NCBI RefSeq assembly: GCF_029338515.1
Contig: NZ_CP119988.1
Location: 4,092,001-4,156,000, forward strand
DNA length: 64,000 bases
Source of the DNA: Haloglomus litoreum
Lineage (GTDB): Archaea > Halobacteriota > Halobacteria > Halobacteriales > Haloarculaceae
Direction: 5' to 3'
In this document: in pieces, positions 42,254 to 50,522 of the stretch
Layout of the letters: each line of letters opens with the position of its first letter
How positions within the stretch are numbered: the first letter of the stretch is position 1
Made by a program: the position numbers and the translations under genes
The notes under the pieces: model-generated
Told to the model about the DNA's origin: nothing
The model's input: only the letters and a program-made list of their open reading frames with translations
Databases searched by the model: none

Positions 42254-44005
42254 CTATTCGACCCGTTCGACGCTGACATCGAGGTCCTCGCGGAGCAGGT
42301 CCGCGACGAAGCAGCCCCGCTCGGCCAGGTCGACGATGCGGTCGAGCGTGTCGGCGTCGGCGTCCGCATCGACGGCGACACGGATCACGATGGACTCCAG
42401 TTTCCCCTTCTTCGGCGTTCCCGAGACGTCCACGTCCACGCTCTCGAGGGCCACGTCGCGGATGTCGGCCTGGTACTCGACGCTGAGTGCGAGACAGGCC
42501 GCCAGCGACCCCAGGAACCGGTCGACCGGCGTCGGGGCGGTCCCGCCCCCGCCGGCCTCGACGGGCTCGTCCACCTGCCAGGCGAACCCCCCGGCACGCA
42601 CCTCGCCGTGCATCCCGCCGCTCGTGTGCGCGCTGACCTCGCGGTCGGGCATCGCCGGTCCGCCCGCAGGTGTCACGCCCTCGGGGAGGAGCGTCGCCGG
42701 TGATTCGAGCCGTGTCGCGAGCGTGTCGAGGAAGCGCGCCGCGTCGGCCCCGTCGACGGCCCGGTGGTCGAACGAGAGGTCCAGCCCCAGCTGCCGGCGG
42801 ACCGTCACCGCGTCCCCCTCGCCGTCGGGGTCGGGCACCGCCCGCTCGCGGACCCGGTCGACGCCGAGGATGGCCACCTGCGGCGGGTCGATGACCGGCG
42901 TGAAGCTGTCGGCACCGAACGGGCCGAGGTTGGAGAGCGTGAACGTCCCGCCGGAGAGGTCGTCGGCGTCGTAGTCGCCGGCGACGACGTCCCCGACGAG
43001 GTCGCGGCGGGTCGCGACCACCTCGCCCAGCGACCGCTCGTTCACCGCATCCAGCACCGGCGTCACGAGACCGCCCTCGACGTCGACGGCCACGCCGAGG
43101 TTGTGTTCCTCGTACAGGCGGAGCGTCTCGTCCTCGACGGTCGCGTTGAACTCGGGATGGTCGTCGAGCGTCCGCGAGACGGCGACCAGCAGCAGGTCCG
43201 TCAGCGTGGTCTCCCCGTCCACCTCGGCCCGCGCGGCGTCGACCGCCGCCATCGCCGCCTCGGCGTCGAGTTCGCGGTGGACGGTCACGTGGACGGCCTC
43301 GCGGGCGCTCCGCCCCAGCCGCTCGGCGATGGTCCGGCGCATCCCGTCGAACGGGCGCTCCTCGCGGACGGTCCGACCCGCATCGTCGGTACGGCCCGTA
43401 CCATCGCCGCCCCCGGACGGCGCGTCTTGGTCCCCGGCCGGCGTGTCGTCGGCAGCCTCGCGTGCCTCCGCCGCCCGTCGGATGTCGTCGGCGCCCACCG
43501 CACCCTCGAAGCCCGTTCCCTCGACGGTCGCCGGGTCGACGCCGAGTTCCTCCGCGACCTTGCGTCCCCGTGGCGTGACCTTCGTCTCGCCGGCGGTGTC
43601 GTCGGTATCCGGGTCGTCGCCGTCGGCATCGGCGTCGGCTGTCGCGCCGCCATCGGGGCCGGCGTCGGCTGTCGCGGCGGGGGCCGCGGCGCTGGCATCG
43701 GCGTCCCGGTCGGGCAGGTCGTCCAGCTCCGCGGTCGCCTCGGCCGCCAGGTCCGCGACATCGGCGCCGTCGGTCGCGACGATACCCATCGGGGTCCCGG
43801 GCGGGACCTCGTCGCCCGGCTCCAGGTAGGTCCGGTCGAGGACGCCGTCCTCCCGGGCCGGGACCTCGGCCCGGGTCTTCTCGGACTCGATCTCGGCGAT
43901 GACCTCGTCCTCGGTCACCGCGTCCCCCTCGGCGACGTGCCAGTCGAGCAGGACCCCGGACTCCATCTCCATGCCGAGCTTCGGCATGCGGACTATGTAG
44001 CTCAC
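42254..44005 (-). CDS. Lipoyl acyltransferase E2 fused to an OsmC/Ohr peroxidase domain
   Basis: This 583-residue chain has a lipoyl domain (1-78, Lys43 in ESEKTRAE), a subunit-binding domain (about 143-178), an E2 catalytic domain (about 215-445, His414 and Asp418 in FDHRAVDG), and then, with no stop, an OsmC-type domain (about 452-583). OsmC residues include MHGEVRAGGFAW, the cysteine in GSLAACLALSVEY (Cys504) and the second cysteine in AERGCFVADL (Cys565). The GTG start at 44005 gives MSYIVRMPKLGMEMESG, the usual E2 opening, with GAACCTTTAC as TATA 26-35 bases ahead; an ATG six codons on is the alternative. OsmC/Ohr enzymes are known to use lipoylated proteins as reductant. Confidence 0.9.
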   Translation of the reverse strand: MSYIVRMPKLGMEMESGVLLDWHVAEGDAVTEDEVIAEIESEKTRAEVPAREDGVLDRTYLEPGDEVPPGTPMGIVATDGADVADLAAEATAELDDLPDRDADASAAAPAATADAGPDGGATADADADGDDPDTDDTAGETKVTPRGRKVAEELGVDPATVEGTGFEGAVGADDIRRAAEAREAADDTPAGDQDAPSGGGDGTGRTDDAGRTVREERPFDGMRRTIAERLGRSAREAVHVTVHRELDAEAAMAAVDAARAEVDGETTLTDLLLVAVSRTLDDHPEFNATVEDETLRLYEEHNLGVAVDVEGGLVTPVLDAVNERSLGEVVATRRDLVGDVVAGDYDADDLSGGTFTLSNLGPFGADSFTPVIDPPQVAILGVDRVRERAVPDPDGEGDAVTVRRQLGLDLSFDHRAVDGADAARFLDTLATRLESPATLLPEGVTPAGGPAMPDREVSAHTSGGMHGEVRAGGFAWQVDEPVEAGGGGTAPTPVDRFLGSLAACLALSVEYQADIRDVALESVDVDVSGTPKKGKLESIVIRVAVDADADADTLDRIVDLAERGCFVADLLREDLDVSVERVE

Positions 44006-44030
44006 GGCCCCTCGGTTGGCAGGCCGCCAC

Positions 44031-44040
44031 GTAAAGGTTC
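44031..44040 (-). promoter_or_regulatory. TATA box of the E2-OsmC gene
   Basis: GAACCTTTAC on the minus strand, centred 30 bases before the GTG start; it favours that start over the internal ATG. Confidence 0.5.
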
Positions 44041-44083
44041 GCGCCTGGGACAGCTTGATATGCCCCTCGTCCATCGAGGGGGT

Positions 44084-44854
44084 ATGGCACTCCTTACCGA
44101 CAGCACTGCCGTCGTGACCGGCGGCGCCAGCGGGAACGGGCGCGCGATAGCCATGGCCTTCGCCGAGCACGGCGCGGACGTGGTCGTGGCCGACCTCCAG
44201 CGCGAGCCACGGACCGGCGGCGACCCGACCGACGAGCGAATCGTCGCCGAGACCGACGCCCGGGCGACCTTCGTCGAGTGTGACGTGTCCGACCGCGACG
44301 ACTGCCGCGCGGCGGTCGACGCCGCGGAGGCGTTCGGTGGCGTGGACGTGATGGTCAACAACGCCGGCATCCTCCGCGAGACGCCGTTCCTCGAGGTGAC
44401 CGAGGACGAGCTCGACGAGGTGCTGGGCGTGAATCTCGAGGGCGTCTTCTTCGGCGCCCAGGCCGCCGCCGAGGTCATGGTCGAGCGCGGCGAGGGCCGT
44501 ATCATCAACCTCTCCAGCGTCGCCGGCATCGAGGGTGCCGCGAACAACAGCACCTACTGCGCCTCGAAGGGTGGCGTCCGACTGCTGACCTACTCGCTGG
44601 CCGCGGAACTCGGGCCGGAGGGCGTCCGCGTCAACGCCATCCACCCCGGCTACATCCAGACCGCGATGCTGACCGAGGACGTGCCGCTGGTCGGTACCGA
44701 CGCCCAGGCGACGCTGGAGGAACGGATCCCACAGGGCCGGCTCGGGACGCCCGAGGACGTGGCCGGCGCCGCCGTCTACCTCGCGAGCGACCTCGCGGGC
44801 TACGTCAACGGCGAGTCGCTGGTCGTCGACGGCGGCAACGTCTCGACCGTCTGA
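44084..44854 (+). CDS. Short-chain dehydrogenase/reductase 1
   Basis: This 256-residue classical SDR interconverts an alcohol and a ketone with NAD(P). Cofactor motif TGGASGNG (positions 12-19), NNAG motif, catalytic Ser in NLSSVAG and Tyr-Lys in STYCASKGG are all present. The acidic residue after the second strand (VVADLQ) favours NAD. In an acetoin-dehydrogenase-like setting an acetoin/diol dehydrogenase is one possibility, and a 3-hydroxyacyl-CoA dehydrogenase another. It diverges from the E2-OsmC gene. Confidence 0.9.
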   Translation: MALLTDSTAVVTGGASGNGRAIAMAFAEHGADVVVADLQREPRTGGDPTDERIVAETDARATFVECDVSDRDDCRAAVDAAEAFGGVDVMVNNAGILRETPFLEVTEDELDEVLGVNLEGVFFGAQAAAEVMVERGEGRIINLSSVAGIEGAANNSTYCASKGGVRLLTYSLAAELGPEGVRVNAIHPGYIQTAMLTEDVPLVGTDAQATLEERIPQGRLGTPEDVAGAAVYLASDLAGYVNGESLVVDGGNVSTV

Positions 44855-44892
44855 CCGTCGACTTCATGATGGTGGCTTCGGCAGGTACTCGC

Positions 44893-45672
44893 ATGCCGTC
44901 CGAGCCACCCCTGCCCGAGCTGTTCGACCTCACCGACCGCACCGCCGTCGTGACCGGCGGGACCCGGGGAATCGGCCGCGCCATCACGCGCGGGTTCGCC
45001 GACCTCGGTGCCGACGTGGTCCCGGTCTCCCGGTCGCACGAGGCCGTCGAGGCGGCCGCCGCGGACGTCCGTGACCGGGGCGGCCGGACGCTCGTCCAGC
45101 CGACCGACGTGACCGACGGCGAGGCCGTGGACAACCTGTTCCGCCGGACCGTCGACGAGTTCGACGGGGTGGACGTGCTCGTCAACAACGCGGGCGTGAA
45201 CCCGTCGGCCGCGATGGGCCTGCCCGAGTCGCTGGACGACGACGCCATCGACACGACGGTCGCGGTCAACCTCAAGGGTGCGTTCAGGTGTGCCCGGGCC
45301 GCCGCCCCGCACCTCGACGAGGGGGGCGCCGTGGTGAACGTGGCCAGCGTCGGCGGGCTGGTCGGGCTGCCCCGCCAGCACCCCTACGTGGCCTCGAAAC
45401 ACGGGCTGGTCGGATTGACCAGGAGCCTCGCGCTCGACTGGGCGCCCGACGTGCGGGTGAACGCGCTCGCCCCCGGCTACGTCAGCACGGAACTCACGGC
45501 GGACCTGGAGGCGAACGACCAGGTCCGGGCGTCCGTCCTCGATCGGACACCGCTTGATCGCATCGCCGACCCCGGGGAGATCGCGGGGCCGGCGGCGTTC
45601 CTCGCCAGCGACGCCGCGGCGTACGTCACCGGCGAGGTGCTGGCGGTCGACGGCGGCTGGACGGCCCGGTGA
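44893..45672 (+). CDS. Short-chain dehydrogenase/reductase 2
   Basis: This 259-residue classical SDR has TGGTRGIG, NNAGVN, the Ser in NVASVGG and the Tyr-Lys pair in HPYVASKHG. The segment after strand 2 (VVPVSRSHE) has no acidic residue, so NADP is more likely than NAD. It follows SDR 1 by 38 bases and is probably in the same transcript. The ATG at 44893 is preferred over one nine codons earlier. Confidence 0.9.
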   Translation: MPSEPPLPELFDLTDRTAVVTGGTRGIGRAITRGFADLGADVVPVSRSHEAVEAAAADVRDRGGRTLVQPTDVTDGEAVDNLFRRTVDEFDGVDVLVNNAGVNPSAAMGLPESLDDDAIDTTVAVNLKGAFRCARAAAPHLDEGGAVVNVASVGGLVGLPRQHPYVASKHGLVGLTRSLALDWAPDVRVNALAPGYVSTELTADLEANDQVRASVLDRTPLDRIADPGEIAGPAAFLASDAAAYVTGEVLAVDGGWTAR

Positions 45673-45710
45673 GCGACGGCGCTCCGCGTGGCCTGCTGGC
45701 GAGTACCAGC

Positions 45711-45720
45711 CTTTATTACC
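45711..45720 (+). promoter_or_regulatory. TATA box of thiolase gene 2
   Basis: CTTTATTACC centred about 28 bases before the ATG at 45744. Confidence 0.55.
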
Positions 45721-45743
45721 GGACTCCGCCAACAATCGGACGC

Positions 45744-46910
45744 ATGACCCGAGCGAGCGTCGTAGGGGTCGGAATGACGAAATTCGGAACCCACGACAGC
45801 ACACTCGCCGAACTGTTCGCTGATGCAGCGCTGCCGGCGCTCGACGATGCGGGCGTCGGCCGCGGAGACGTCGACGCGCTGTACTTCGGCAACACCCTCG
45901 GCGGGATGACGGAGAACGACACCCACCTGGCACCGAAGGTGGCGACACACACCGGGCTCGGCGGTATCCCGGCCCAGCGGTTCGAGGACGCCTGTGCGAC
46001 CTCGACGAACGCGTTCAAACACGCCGTCCAGGCCGTCGAGAACGGCGTCCACGACGTCGTCCTCGTCGGCGGCGTCGAGAAGTGCACCCCGGTCACGGGC
46101 ATCGACACGCCGGAGATGACCCGCATCTTCGTCAGCGCCGCGGATCGCCAGTACGAGCAGCCGACCGGCATCACCTTCCCGGGCGTGTTCGCGCTCATGA
46201 CCAAGCGCCACATGCACCGGTACGGCACGACCGAGGAGCAACTCGCCGAGATCGCCGTCAAGAACCACGCGCACGGGAAACACAACCCCCGTGCGCACTT
46301 CGGCAAGGACACCTCCGTCGAGGCGGTGCTGGACTCACCGCTCGTGGTCGACCCGTTCCACCTGATGGACTGCTGTCCGTTCTCCGACGGCGGGAGCGCC
46401 GCGGTCGTCGTCTCCGACGAGTACGCGGACTCGTTCGACGGGCCGGTCGACGTGACCGGCCTGGGTCACGGGACCGACCTCGTCCCCGTCTCGGACAAGG
46501 CGGACCCGCTGGCGACGCAGGCGGCCCGCGACGCCGCCGACCGGGCCTACGACGAGGCCGGGATCACCGCCGACGACGTCGACTTCGCGGAGGTCCACGA
46601 CTGCTTCACCGGCGCGGAGGTGCTCGCGACGGAGGCACTCGGGTTCGTGGAGGACGGCGAGGGCGGGCCCGCCGCGGCTGCGGGTCGCACCTCGCTCGAC
46701 GGCGACATGCCGATCAACCCGAGCGGCGGGCTCAAGGCCAAGGGCCACCCCATCGGCGCGACCGGCACCGCGCAGGTGGTCGAACTCACCGAACAGCTCC
46801 GTGGCGACACGGGTGACCGGCAGGTCGCGGACGCGTCGGTCGGCCTCGCACACAACCTCGGTGGCGACACCGGCTCCGCCTTCGTCACGATCATGGAGGA
46901 ACGAGCATGA
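45744..46910 (+). CDS. Thiolase family protein (SCP-x/non-condensing type), copy 2
   Basis: This 388-residue thiolase-fold protein is closely related to the 22460 product. Same landmarks: EDACATSTNAFKHA with the nucleophilic cysteine, HDCFTGAE and GHPIGATGTAQ. It is followed at a four-base overlap by its own DUF35 partner, so the pair has been duplicated as a unit. Differences around residues 86-95 (STNAF versus SATAT) lie next to the active cysteine and may shift substrate preference. Confidence 0.92.
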   Translation: MTRASVVGVGMTKFGTHDSTLAELFADAALPALDDAGVGRGDVDALYFGNTLGGMTENDTHLAPKVATHTGLGGIPAQRFEDACATSTNAFKHAVQAVENGVHDVVLVGGVEKCTPVTGIDTPEMTRIFVSAADRQYEQPTGITFPGVFALMTKRHMHRYGTTEEQLAEIAVKNHAHGKHNPRAHFGKDTSVEAVLDSPLVVDPFHLMDCCPFSDGGSAAVVVSDEYADSFDGPVDVTGLGHGTDLVPVSDKADPLATQAARDAADRAYDEAGITADDVDFAEVHDCFTGAEVLATEALGFVEDGEGGPAAAAGRTSLDGDMPINPSGGLKAKGHPIGATGTAQVVELTEQLRGDTGDRQVADASVGLAHNLGGDTGSAFVTIMEERA

Positions 46911-47299
46911 GCGTCGAGACCTACCTCGAAGACGGCGAACTGACACACAAGGCCTGGAGCGCCGCCATCCGGGAGGACGTCCTCCTGGGCGAGCGCTGTG
47001 CCGACTGCGGCCACGTCACGGCCGCGCCCAAGGCGGCGTGTGCCCGCTGTGGCTCGCGGGACACGGCGGTCGTCGAACTCCCGACCGAGGGGACGGTCTA
47101 TGCCGAGACGACCGTCTTCGTCGGCCCGGCCGCGTTCTCCGACACGGAGCCGTACGGCGTGGCGCTGATCGATGTCGGGGACGCCAGGATCATGGCGCAC
47201 GTCGATGGAGAGGTCGCCATCGGCGACGCGGTCACGTTCCGTGGGGCCGTCGAGGAGGACGACACGCCCGGGCCACTGTTCGGACCGGTGGACGACTGA
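46907..47299 (+). CDS. DUF35 zinc-ribbon/OB-fold protein, thiolase partner 2
   Basis: This 130-residue protein has a zinc ribbon (CADCGHVTAAPKAACARC) and an OB fold (GTVYAETTVFV onward). It overlaps the thiolase 2 stop (ATGA). It matches the architecture of the protein at 23629, with moderate sequence divergence. Confidence 0.92.
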   Translation: MSVETYLEDGELTHKAWSAAIREDVLLGERCADCGHVTAAPKAACARCGSRDTAVVELPTEGTVYAETTVFVGPAAFSDTEPYGVALIDVGDARIMAHVDGEVAIGDAVTFRGAVEEDDTPGPLFGPVDD

Positions 47300-47364
47300 C
47301 CGACGGTCACCGTCGTCTCAAGTTATATTACGACCGGGGCCGAGGGATGCACGAGGCGTATTCA

Positions 47365-48243
47365 ATGAACATCGGAGTACTCGGTGCTGGGACCATGGGC
47401 CACGGTATCGCCCAGGTCAACGCCAGCGCCGGCCACAACGTCACGCTTCGGGACGTCGATCCCGACATCGTCGAACAGGGCATCCAGAGCATCGCGCAGA
47501 ACCTCGATGGCGCCGTCGAGCTGAACAAGGCGACCCCCGAGGAGGCCGAAGCAGCGCTCGAGCGCATCGAGGGGACCACCGACCTCGACACCGCCGTCTC
47601 CGACGCCGACCTCGTCATCGAGGCGGTCCCGGAGGACATGGACCTGAAGAAGAGCATCTTCGCCGACATCGAGACGGCGGCACCCGCCGACACGATCATC
47701 GGGACGAACACCTCCTCGCTCTCGGTGACGGAGCTCGCCGGGACGCTGGACCGTCCCGAGCGGGTCGTCGGACTCCACTTCTTCAACCCGACACATATCC
47801 TGCCGCTCGTGGAGGTCATCATCGCCGAGCAGACCTCCGCCGAGACGGAGGCGTTCGCCCACGACTACGTCGACGAACTGGGGAAGACCGCGACCACCAT
47901 CCGTGACTTCCCCGGGTTCGCCTCCTCGCGGCTCAGCGCGATGTTCAGCCGGGAAGCCATCGTGATGGTCCAGCAGGGCGTCGCGAGCGTCGAGGACATC
48001 GACCGGACCTTCCGGATCGGGTTCAACATGCCGATGGGGCCGCTCGAACTCGTCGACCACACCGGCGTCGACGTCAACGTCGGCGTACTGGAGTACCTGA
48101 CCGAGGAGATCGGCGAGCGGTTCCGGCCGCCACAGCTACTGCGGCGCAAGTACCGGGCCGGCAAGCTCGGGCAGAAGACCGGCGAGGGGTTCTACGTCTG
48201 GGAGGACGGCGAGATCGTCGGCGTCAGCGGCGAGGACAGCTGA
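47365..48243 (+). CDS. 3-hydroxyacyl-CoA dehydrogenase
   Basis: This 292-residue NAD-dependent enzyme oxidises 3-hydroxyacyl-CoA. The Rossmann motif is GVLGAGTMGHG (about 4-14), the catalytic pair lies in GLHFFNPTHILPLVEV (His) with the downstream GFNMPMGPLELVDHTG, and the C-terminal domain ends in KTGEGFYVW. Length is normal for a stand-alone enzyme. An in-frame ATG at 47347 adds six residues; the TATA-like TTATATTA at 47322-47329 places transcription start close to it, so 47365 is preferred. Confidence 0.93.
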   Translation: MNIGVLGAGTMGHGIAQVNASAGHNVTLRDVDPDIVEQGIQSIAQNLDGAVELNKATPEEAEAALERIEGTTDLDTAVSDADLVIEAVPEDMDLKKSIFADIETAAPADTIIGTNTSSLSVTELAGTLDRPERVVGLHFFNPTHILPLVEVIIAEQTSAETEAFAHDYVDELGKTATTIRDFPGFASSRLSAMFSREAIVMVQQGVASVEDIDRTFRIGFNMPMGPLELVDHTGVDVNVGVLEYLTEEIGERFRPPQLLRRKYRAGKLGQKTGEGFYVWEDGEIVGVSGEDS

Positions 48244-48410
48244 CGACGCGACCGGACGACCGACGCGGGTGATGGGCTCGAGTCGGCGGAGCCGGCGTTC
48301 ACCCCCGGCTGCGAGCGGCCGGGGAGGGCTGGTCGACCCCGTCGTCCGAACGCCGTTCAGGTGCTGCCCGGTCCGAACTGTGGGGGAGGGAAGTAGATTT
48401 AATTGAGTGG

Positions 48411-48420
48411 CAATATACCA
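48411..48420 (+). promoter_or_regulatory. TATA-like box of acyl-CoA ligase 3
   Basis: CAATATACCA lies about 30 bases before the ATG at 48445; another AT-rich box (GATTTAATT) stands 15-20 bases further upstream. Confidence 0.45.
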
Positions 48421-48444
48421 CCTCGACAGGGAACACCAAGACCC

Positions 48445-50145
48445 ATGAACGAGATACCCACCACACCGGAGACACCGAAACTGGACCCGTACCACCTCCA
48501 CGAACACGACTGGGAGAGCTACGAGCAGCTGGTCGACTCCTTCGAGTGGGAGATCCCCGACGAGTTCAACGTCGCGACGTACATCTGCGACCGATGGGCG
48601 GAGGCGGACCCCGACCGGGTCGCGCTCTACATCAAGGACGACGCCCGGGGGAAGGGTGAGTACACGTTCGGCGAGATACAGACGGCTGCCAACCGTCTCG
48701 CCAACTACCTCGAGGCCCAGGGAATCGGTCGCGGGGACCGCGTCGGGGTGAACGTCCCACAGAAGGCCGAGGCCGTGATCGGGCACGTCGCCGTGTGGAA
48801 GCTCGGTGCGGTCTCGGTCCCGCTGAGTACGCTGTTCGGGACGGACGGGCTGCAGTACCGCCTGGACGACTGCGGGGCGTCGGCCTGCCTCATCGACGAG
48901 GCGACGATCGACACCTACCGGTCCGTCGAGGGCGACCTCGACGACATCGAGACGGTACTCACGGTCGGCGACGTCGACCCGGCCGACGGCGAGACGGACT
49001 TCTGGGACGCGCTGGAGGGCCACTCCGACGAGTTCGAGACCGTGACGACGGCCGCCGAGGACGACCTGATCGTCTTCTACACCAGCGGCACGACGGGCGA
49101 CCCCAAGGGGGTCCGGCACGCCCACCGGATGCATCTCGGCCACCTCCCGATGTTCTCGGCGTGGTTCATCAGCCTGGAACTGACCGACGATGACGTCTAC
49201 TGGACGCCGGCGTCGTGGACGTGGATGGGCGGTCTGGGCATCGTGGTCCTGCCCGCCATGTACTACGGGAAGCCGACGGTGGGCTGGAACGAGCAGTTCG
49301 AGGGCGAGGACGTGTTCGAACTCGTCGAGACGTACGGCATCACCAACTTCTGGATCCCGCCGACGGCGCTGCGGATGATGCAGCAGAACGAGGAGGCCGC
49401 GGAGGGGCGCGAGCTGAGCGGCGTCCGGACCATCTCCAGCGGCGGCGAGTCCCTCGGCCAGAACATCGTCGACTGGGTGAAGGAGACGTTCGCGGGCGCG
49501 GACATCCACGAGGGGTACGGCCAGACGGAGGCGAACATGGTCGTCGGCAGCTGCGAGCCGCTGGGCGTCCAGCGCGAGGGGAAGATCGGCAAGGCGGCAC
49601 CCGGACACGAGGTCCAGATCCTGGACCCCGACACCGCCGAGCCGACCGTCGAGCCCGGGGAGGTCGGCGAGATCGGCGTCAGATACGACGGTGACCCGGC
49701 CTGCTTCAAGGAGTACTGGAACAAGCCCGAGAAGACCGCGGGGAAGATCAAGAACGGCTGGCTCCTCACCGAGGACCTGGGGACCGCAGACGAGGACGGT
49801 TACATCGAGTTCGTCAGCCGGAAGGACGACGTCATCATCTCCTCGGGCTACCGCATCGGCCCCGAGGAGATCGAGGACAGCCTCGCGGGCCACGACGCCG
49901 TCGCCGACGCCGGCGTCATCGGGGTTCCGGACGACAAACGGGGTGAGGTCCCCAAGGCGTTCGTCCAGCTCGCCGACGGCGTCGAGCCGTCGGAGGCGCT
50001 CGCCGAGGAGCTCCAGCAGCACGTCAAGGACCGGCTCGCCAAGTACGAGTACCCGCGTCAGATCGAGTTCATCGACCAGCTGCCGACGACGGCGACCGGG
50101 AAGATCAGGCGGGCCGACCTCGTCGCCAGAGAGGACGAGGCGTAG
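48445..50145 (+). CDS. Acyl-CoA synthetase 3 (Acs/MACS-like, AMP-forming)
   Basis: This 566-residue ANL ligase is closer to medium-chain and acetyl-type synthetases (MACS) than the other two ligases in the window. It has YTSGTTGDPKGV, the HEGYGQTEANM block, LTEDLGTADEDGYIEFVSRKDDVIISSGYRIGP, and the catalytic lysine in TATGKIRRADL. The Trp-rich segment YWTPASWTWMGGLG is typical of this subgroup. It stands alone downstream of the hydroxyacyl-CoA dehydrogenase. Confidence 0.93.
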   Translation: MNEIPTTPETPKLDPYHLHEHDWESYEQLVDSFEWEIPDEFNVATYICDRWAEADPDRVALYIKDDARGKGEYTFGEIQTAANRLANYLEAQGIGRGDRVGVNVPQKAEAVIGHVAVWKLGAVSVPLSTLFGTDGLQYRLDDCGASACLIDEATIDTYRSVEGDLDDIETVLTVGDVDPADGETDFWDALEGHSDEFETVTTAAEDDLIVFYTSGTTGDPKGVRHAHRMHLGHLPMFSAWFISLELTDDDVYWTPASWTWMGGLGIVVLPAMYYGKPTVGWNEQFEGEDVFELVETYGITNFWIPPTALRMMQQNEEAAEGRELSGVRTISSGGESLGQNIVDWVKETFAGADIHEGYGQTEANMVVGSCEPLGVQREGKIGKAAPGHEVQILDPDTAEPTVEPGEVGEIGVRYDGDPACFKEYWNKPEKTAGKIKNGWLLTEDLGTADEDGYIEFVSRKDDVIISSGYRIGPEEIEDSLAGHDAVADAGVIGVPDDKRGEVPKAFVQLADGVEPSEALAEELQQHVKDRLAKYEYPRQIEFIDQLPTTATGKIRRADLVAREDEA

Positions 50146-50522
50146 TCGCCCCCCTGTCGCTTCCAGCGCATCGCCGCCGTGCTGGGGGGCTGCGAGGGGC
50201 GCGATGACGACTGCCAACGAGGCCGGCAGCGACGTGGCTCCGATCGATTGCTCCGCGGAGCCGTTCACGACCGTCACGGACCGACCCGATCGGCCCGAGA
50301 TCACCGGCCGGCGGCTCATCGAGTGGGACCGACGATGGGGAGGCGTTCACCCGCGAGGCACTGACCGAACGCATCGCGAGTCGAGCCGCCGGTACCGTCG
50401 AAACAGGCTGTAGCTCGTGTACTAACGTCACACTCCCACCACCAAGGGTATTTATATGATTGGACAGATGCATACAGTTGCCGTGACAATCCACCCCACG
50501 GACTGCACGCATCTCGCGACCA
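50146..50522. other. Intergenic region with a possible gene remnant
   Basis: About 377 bases before ribK. It contains the remnant described at 50204 and, near 50449-50457, GTATTTATAT as probable TATA box of ribK with a leader of about 45 bases. Nothing else is supported. Confidence 0.4.
50204..50413 (+). pseudogene. Possible frameshifted small gene
   Basis: An ATG frame of 69 codons starts MTTANEAGSDVAPIDCSAEP with normal acidic haloarchaeal composition, then turns basic after RRLIEWD (RRWGGVHPRG). If one base is dropped near 50332 the frame continues DDGEAFTREALTERIASRAAG, again acidic and helix-like. This pattern suggests a recent or real frameshift in a short gene. I do not recognise a family, and composition alone is weak proof. 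Confidence 0.3.

Noticed and set aside
42246-44090. 614-codon minus-strand frame overlapping the E2-OsmC gene
   Set aside because: It is extremely Arg/Gly-rich and lacks the acidic composition of haloarchaeal proteins; the overlapping frame has complete E2 and OsmC motifs.
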